Below are positions 58,740-64,000 of a stretch of DNA of 64,000 bases, piece after piece (position 1 is the stretch's first letter; the number at the start of each line of letters is the position of its first letter). Both the position numbers and the translations under genes were made by a program. Below the pieces are notes generated by a model. The model worked only from the letters and a program-made list of their open reading frames with translations. It made no database searches and was not told the DNA's origin. Source of the DNA: Pachyseris speciosa (lineage: Eukaryota; Cnidaria; Anthozoa; Scleractinia; Pachyseridae); contig JAEMWC010000262.1 in the NCBI GenBank assembly GCA_016490735.1, forward strand, positions 537,001 through 601,000, written 5' to 3'.

Positions 58740-59637
58740 GAAGGAAAAAAACTATCGTGACATTGCTTCCAGAAAAACAACTGCAACTGTTCTTTTTGAC
58801 GAATCTCTGAGTATCGTTCCTCAAGTGACTGCAATTTGCAAATCGGCATTCTATCAACGCCGTAAAATTAGCCTCATTCGTAAATATCTCACCTTTGATG
58901 CAGCCCAGCTTCTTGTACATACACTAGGCTGATTTAGCAAAGACAACGGGGATTTCTTGACAACGGCGCGTGCAGATCTAAAAACCGGCTTGACCAATGG
59001 CAGAGCAGCAAATTGAGCACCGGAAGTCGTGTTCAGTCCTTTCCGCGCGCTCTCGCGTCCTCAAATGACGTTCCCGTTCTGTTGCTAAATTAGCCTAGTA
59101 CTGGTTATATCAAAACTTGACTACTGTAACTCGCTAGTATATGGTATACCTAAGTACGCGATTAAACAGCTCCAGCGCATACAGAATGCAGCTGCTGGTG
59201 TTGTTACTGTTTCGCCCAAGTTCTGCCATATTACACCTGTTCTTGCAAATCCTCATTGGCTTCCCATTGATTAAAATCCTTACCGTTACCTACAAGACTC
59301 TCCATGGTCTGGCTCCTACTTACATTAAAGATCTTCTTAAAAGCTAGCATCCACCACGAGATCTTAGGTCTTCGGCAAAGAAAAATCTACTTGTTGTTAA
59401 GCCGCTTCTCTGGAACAGTCTTCCTCAGCATATTTTAGGGATGCTGAATCACTGGACATTTTTAAAAGACGGCTGAAAACTGTTCTTTTTATAAGCGCCT
59501 TTTTAAATTCATGACGTGACTTTGGTGTTTTATAACCTAACTATTTTGTCTTAGCTTTTGTAGTTTTAACTTTGACTCTGTTAATAGCGCCTTTGAACCC
59601 TTGGGAAAGGGCCTTTATAAAGGTATTATTATTATTA

Positions 59638-59680
<43 letters not shown>

Positions 59681-59690
59681 TATTCGTTTC
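58740..59690 (+). mobile_element. Jockey/CR1-like LINE 3' fragment
   Basis: 58799-58922 reads FDESLSIVPQVTAICKSAFY and continues after an insertion as SKLDYCNSLVYGIPKY and LQRIQNAA, then a shifted TYKTLHGLAPTYIKDLL. This is the conserved tail of the reverse transcriptase ORF. The 3' end is an (ATT)n tract at 59624-59685. Frameshifts are present and the catalytic YxDD region is absent. Confidence 0.8.
58923..59099. mobile_element. MITE inside the LINE
   Basis: Inverted ends ACTAGGCTGATTTAGCAA and TTGCTAAATTAGCCTAGT, 177 bp. Removing it exactly would rejoin the LINE frame (VHT-LVISKLDY) with no extra base, so no target duplication is evident. Confidence 0.7.
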
Positions 59691-59989
59691 CTTTTCTTTT
59701 AAGAAATCATTTGAAATCTACCTCTTCATGTTAAACGGGCCTTTTGCTTAATAGAAAATTTACCCCTTTAAGACAAAGCTGGGCTTACATACCAGTTTTA
59801 AGAACATCAAATTTCCAAGGGAGAATTTTGCAGACTGATGGTCCAGCTACAAAAGCAGTCTTGTGCTTTTACTCTTCACTTGTAAATGTTCTACCCAGCC
59901 AAACTCGCTAAAACTCTAAGTCCCATTTTGAGACACAAATATACGCTCAAGTCCGTCAGCCTCGGAAGACTATGGAGTTGAGATCTGGG

Positions 59990-60960
59990 TGGTGGTTCTA
60001 GTACAGCTTGGGGTGTGGCTGGTCAAGTCAATCCGGGAGTGGCAGTCCCTTCCACGCTTGGTGAAGGTGAAGTCAGATACTGGCCTGTCTGTAATGGTCG
60101 ACCCATCGCCTCATTTGTTGCATCCCATCCTGGATTACCTCGCCTGTGGAAGACTTCATGGGGCGGTTTTCTTCTGTGTAGGGTCCAGGACATGTTTGAT
60201 GCCGTTGTACATCTCCTTGATGTCGCCAATGCCTGCTGTGGTTTGTATCTGGGAGAAGAGCTGGAGCCATTTGGCGCTCTGCTGGACTTTGCTGCGGGCA
60301 ACCTCGGAGGACCTGCAGGATGTGATGGCTGGGGCAGGCTTTGTAAACTGCAAAGACGTTTCTCTTCTTCTCAACGAGGCGTCCCATTCCCTCAGAGTAT
60401 GCCTGAAGCTTGTCATGGCAGCGTTGTACACAGCGTCTCTGAAGTGTACCCATCTTTAGCGGACACTGGTCCAGGAAGAGCTTCTTCGAGCGCACGTGCG
60501 AATTCTTCCACTTTTTCTAGGTAGTGGTTCTTGCTGGTGTCAAAACGAGGTCTGTCCTCCTTTTTCGTGCTGTACGCTGTATTTTCTCGGAGCTTGAGCT
60601 TGCTGCATACCAAGGAGTGGTCGGTATCGCAGTCAGCACTCTGAAAGCTGCGAGTGATGTTGACGCTGAGTAGAATGGCACGCCTGGTAAGGAGCAGGTC
60701 GAGCTGGTGCCAGTGTTTGGATCTAGGTGTCTCCAGGAGACTCTGTGTTGGGGCTTCGTGCTGTAATGCAGAGGCCATAGTGACAGCACAGATCTAGCTG
60801 GGGTTGCGTTCTTGCTCATCCTCCCCGTGCCGAACTGACCCAAGCAGCTGGGCCACGGGTTGTGATCAGCCCCCACTCTGGCGTTAAATTCGCTGAGGAT
60901 GAACAGTGGCTCTTTTTCAGGGATACACTCGATGGCGGCGTTAAGGTCGTCATAGCGGAG
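59990..60960 (-). mobile_element. RTE-like LINE fragment (endonuclease and linker)
   Basis: On the minus strand GADHNPWPSCLGQFGTG (about 60876-60826), TPRSKHWHQLDLLLTRR (about 60730-60680) and SADCDTDHSLVCSKLKL (about 60645-60590) form the end of an apurinic-type endonuclease domain. They are followed by linker pieces such as GTLQRRCVQRC and MKSSTGEVI with frameshifts. The reverse transcriptase is not present. 5' end abuts a dispersed repeat at 60955. Confidence 0.75.
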
Positions 60961-61105
60961 CTCCGCGGCCCCAAGGGCCCGCCAAGCGGAGCACCATACC
61001 TATAGAAACCCGTCAACTGCTTTTCTTATGGTAATCATGGCTAGCGGTATTGCTCGTGGGCGCGTACGCACGACGACGACGTTGCCCAATAATTAATATC
61101 CTAAT
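60955..61105 (+). repeat. Dispersed repeat, copy 3 of 3
   Basis: Same family as 3240-3400 and 22655-22795, truncating the RTE-like LINE. Ends in ACGACGACG and CCCAATAATTAAT. Confidence 0.65.
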
Positions 61106-61309
61106 AATAATCCTTAGAAACAAAACGACTCTCTTTAATCTTTCAGACATGTTTCGACGGTACATCCGTCATCGTCAGTGTGACAGTTAAGATAACAATA
61201 GTTCGTTACATAGTGTTACGATAACAAGTGTTCGTTGTAACATTACGTTTCATAAGATTTCAACACTTTTGCTGTTATCTCGACCTTTTGGACTAATAAT
61301 AATAATCAT

Positions 61310-61450
61310 AATATATAAATTTAGCCAAGCCTAAAAGCGGAGCTCCATGATGATGATTATTATTATTTCTTTTTACTGGTATTGAGCAACTTCGCATGGC
61401 TTTCCTTGTGCCAATATTTTCTGTTAGAGCAGTCAACAGGAATTGACCGC
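61310..61450 (-). repeat. Dispersed repeat (TAGGCTTGGCTAAATC family), inverted copy
   Basis: Reverse-oriented relative of 25635-25900, with a local (ATG/ATT) simple repeat at 61347-61368. Confidence 0.65.
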
Positions 61451-61524
61451 GGTTCAAACACCTCATACAAAACCATAAAATAATACACGATGCGTATGTT
61501 TGTTCGAAAAACAAATTTAACAAT

Positions 61525-61840
61525 CAAAAAACGATCAAACACTTTCATCCAACGTCGTGTTTGACCGTTCAGCCACCTCTCTCAACACTGCATTTATTCT
61601 TAAATGACTTTTCATGTTTGATCAAGATCAAACATTTTCATCCAACATTTCGTGTTACGAACAAATGTCTGATCGTTGAACCACCCCAACCAACAAAGCG
61701 TGCACGGCCGGTAAAACGAGCAACCAAATGAACCACATAACGTCGAAATTTTACCGATCTAAGTACGCAAAAAATCGTTTTGTGGACTCACTCCGTCTAG
61801 TTTTTGGTCAAACATTGTTTGTGCGTTTAGCCACCCAACG
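61525..61840. mobile_element. Degraded Harbinger-type MITE, copy 2
   Basis: Shares CGATCAAACAC, CATTTTCATCCAACATTTCG and ACGTTATGT phrases with 24899-25276. Its ends are eroded and no target duplication is visible. Confidence 0.5.
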
Positions 61841-61898
61841 TTATGTATCAGTCAATTCCAAAAGCGCCCATCCCCCCCCCCCCCCCCCTTGCGAGATG

Positions 61899-62222
61899 AA
61901 TCTAGGAATTCCTAGGATTTTCCTAGGAATTCCTAAGAATATGTTCCTAGGAATTCCTAAGAAATCTTAAGAATTCCTTGGAATGAAGGTGTGAATTTTC
62001 ACGGTAATTGGAACATGGAATTCCTAGGAATTCCAAGGTTTATGCTTGATCTGATTGAGGACATAAAATTCCTAGGAATTCCTAGGAATTCCTAGGAATT
62101 GCTGCAACCTAAAAAATCGTGACTAAAATCCTTTGGAATTCTTAGGAATTTTTTGGAATTTTTTTACCTTTAGCCAAACTTAATTAGAATTCCAAAGAAT
62201 TCTTAAGAATTCCTAGGAATTG
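61899..62222. repeat. AATTCCTAGG palindromic repeat cluster
   Basis: Many copies of the self-complementary AATTCCTAGGAATT and variants (AAGAATTCCT, GGAATTCTTAGGAATT), separated by short unique phrases. Preceded by an 18-bp C run. Origin unknown; could be a degenerate foldback. Confidence 0.8.
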
Positions 62223-63180
62223 ATTGAATTCTACAGTAAGACAACCTCCGAACTAAAACAAAAGATCTCTCAGGTATCAATGTATTTATTAGAACAATAA
62301 AGAACTGAAGAACTGAAGATACCCTAAACAGTCAAATAGGATTTTAAAATATAGTACCTTTAAATAGAGGTAATGAATGCAAAAAATGGATTTAAAATAA
62401 CTTTAATGCAAAAAAAAAAAATACCCCCAGACAGATACATGTTAAGTAACGTTTGGTAAGTTACTTCCACAGTATTGTTGAGGCCTAATCCAAGAGGTAG
62501 AAATGACAAGTGACATGGCTCCGAAGACAGGCAACAATTTGCTCCCAAAACACCAATAAACAACCGAAATTGGTTAGTTTTTATCATGTCTGCATTGTTA
62601 TAGTAAAATTTCAGATACATGTAGTGCACATGTACAAAAAAGATAAGGGAAATTGTAATAGTAAGTTTAAATGGATCCATCACAGTTCAGATCAAGAGAA
62701 TTGTTGCCTTAAACTCAGAATCTACAAATTCTATTTCTACACTCTCACATTATTATCACAACAAACCTAAGCAATTAAAAGATAACAGCTACAGTTATTT
62801 AAATGTGAAGTCCTGAAAACTATTATTAGCTTGTTCAGGAAGCATTAATGGTGCGTAGGCTTGAGAGGACGAGTCCTGAGCCCTCATAAAAACTGTGAGA
62901 GTTAAGCATCTGCATAAAAAAAAAAACACTGAGTGGTTAAAATTAGTCTTCCAAGAGATCACTGTATTCATTTTCTCCCTAATTTATAAGAACAGTTTGC
63001 AATGTGAAATACTCCATGACTGATCTGACAGAAATCAACAACACAAACAACCAAGACACGCAATCTACAGTCATTACAAAACAAATCGAGTCAAAATTGT
63101 CCAGTTGAACTAAAAGACATGTTTTTCCTTTAAAAAATGGTACTATTATGCCATGGGAAGGTTACAGAGTTCTTAGTACA
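62223..63180. other. No recognisable gene
   Basis: AT-rich. The 107-codon minus-strand frame at 62683-62360 is hydrophobic and low-complexity and is not supported as a gene. Confidence 0.4.
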
Positions 63181-64000
63181 TTAACCCATTGACTACCGCA
63201 GGTTTTTACATTTTCGGAGTGATTTTCCACCTATAAACGATGAATAGCAATTCGTGACTCTTTATTTGAACTACCAGGGAAAAGTGGTGCTGTCCTAAGC
63301 CACTAGAGGCTCAAGGTTTCTGAAAACGTCATTTTGACGTAGCTATTTTTTATCTGTGAAGCGACAACAATGGCCCAAGTTGGGTTTGCTTGTGATTTCT
63401 GCTAAATTTACAGTCATTTTTCATCTTTAGCGGCTGCCTGATGAGCATCATTAAGCGTGACGGTAGCTAAGAGTCCACTTTCTCAAAGAATCGAGCAAGG
63501 TGATGTACTTTGTTGTTGAATTTGGCTTGTTACTCGACGAACTGGGAATTTGGCCGGTCGAACACTTAGTACCTTTGGGACTCGACTATTGATGAATTTC
63601 TCGACCTACCGCCACATATTTTGGAATTTCTGTGTACTGAAGATGACCACGAGCAGGAAATTTTGGCGGTAGGTCGGAGTGGCTATGTGAAAGAATTGGG
63701 GGAAGGAACGGGCGCTGTCAAAAATTCTCGTTAGTTCCCAGCATGCAATGCGCTCAAGATGTTGAAAATGTCGGGAAGGCCCGAATGCACTGGAACAAAA
63801 GGCTGTATCTACGCTCGGGAGAAGAATATGAACAAAAAAAGTCATAAAAAGGACTGAATTTCGTTATGATGGTTGAATTTTGGTTTTTGGACGATGATTT
63901 CCCTAAAAAACATGAAGGCAAAAAGGGGCATTTTTGTTGTTTCTCTTTGACGTTCAAAACGGCCAGTTTCGTTCTTGTCCAAACTCAAAAGGCCATATTT
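63181..64000 (+). other. Possible 5' end of a piggyBac-like element
   Basis: TTAACCC at 63181 fits the TTAA target and CCC start of piggyBac elements. A 55-codon open stretch (about 63572-63739, containing TIDEFLDLPPHILEF) follows and ends at TAG. No transposase motif is visible before the window ends, so this is weak. Confidence 0.2.

Noticed and set aside
62360..62683. 107-codon membrane-like frame
   Set aside because: AT-rich, biased composition, no start context or homology that I recognise.

Overview
This is eukaryotic, AT-rich, repeat-dense, intron-rich DNA. It looks like an anthozoan cnidarian, most likely a stony coral. The reasons are the mix of recognisable families (HUH/SF3 Rep-like genes, a Mutator-like transposase joined to a DEDDh exonuclease, RTE/Jockey/L1-like LINEs, Penelope-like fragments, tRNA-derived SINEs), many short terminal-inverted-repeat (TIR) elements, and TTAGGG-type repeats. 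The species call is inference. No bacterial-style operon, rRNA, CRISPR array or functional tRNA was seen.

The one probable host gene runs on the + strand across about 35 kb, from 1332 or upstream to about 36360. I recognised seven exons by splice sites and by matching phase at every junction: 1332-1409, 13949-14027, 16997-17123, 18618-18734, 20442-21150, 31239-32010 and a possible last exon 36140-36360. The predicted protein has two tandem Gly-rich motifs ending in AAIG that resemble RHIM/amyloid signalling motifs. These are followed by short PHPVPE-type repeats, a long Ser/Gly-rich tail and a SUMO-interaction-like acidic motif. Three single-base deletions break the frame in exons 5 and 6, so it is either a recent pseudogene or carries uncorrected consensus errors.

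The 3' half of the locus is partly triplicated. Unit 1 is about 19866-38520. Unit 2 (about 41652-48454) repeats it but lacks the 11.3 kb from the middle of exon 5 to beyond exon 6, with an ACTAGTGA microhomology at the breakpoints. Unit 3 (about 48455-49911 and 51790-52110) repeats the distal part again. Because the units are paralogous, several TIR elements can be compared with their own empty sites.

Introns and flanks hold mobile DNA: a broken Rep-like gene (6320-7607, minus), an L1-like LINE (12060-13833, minus), a Jockey/CR1-like fragment (16521-16870, minus), a decayed Mutator-exonuclease fusion gene (26143-29825, minus), a RecQ-like helicase fragment (39985-40373, minus), a Penelope-like fragment (50440-50745, plus), a second LINE (58740-59640, plus) and an RTE-like LINE (59990-60960, minus). 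There are also at least a dozen TIR elements with target duplications of the PIF/Harbinger (TTA/TAA), hAT (8 bp), Mutator (9-10 bp) or Tc1 (TA) type. Simple repeats, minisatellites, a palindromic tandem array and an interstitial telomeric tract fill much of the rest.
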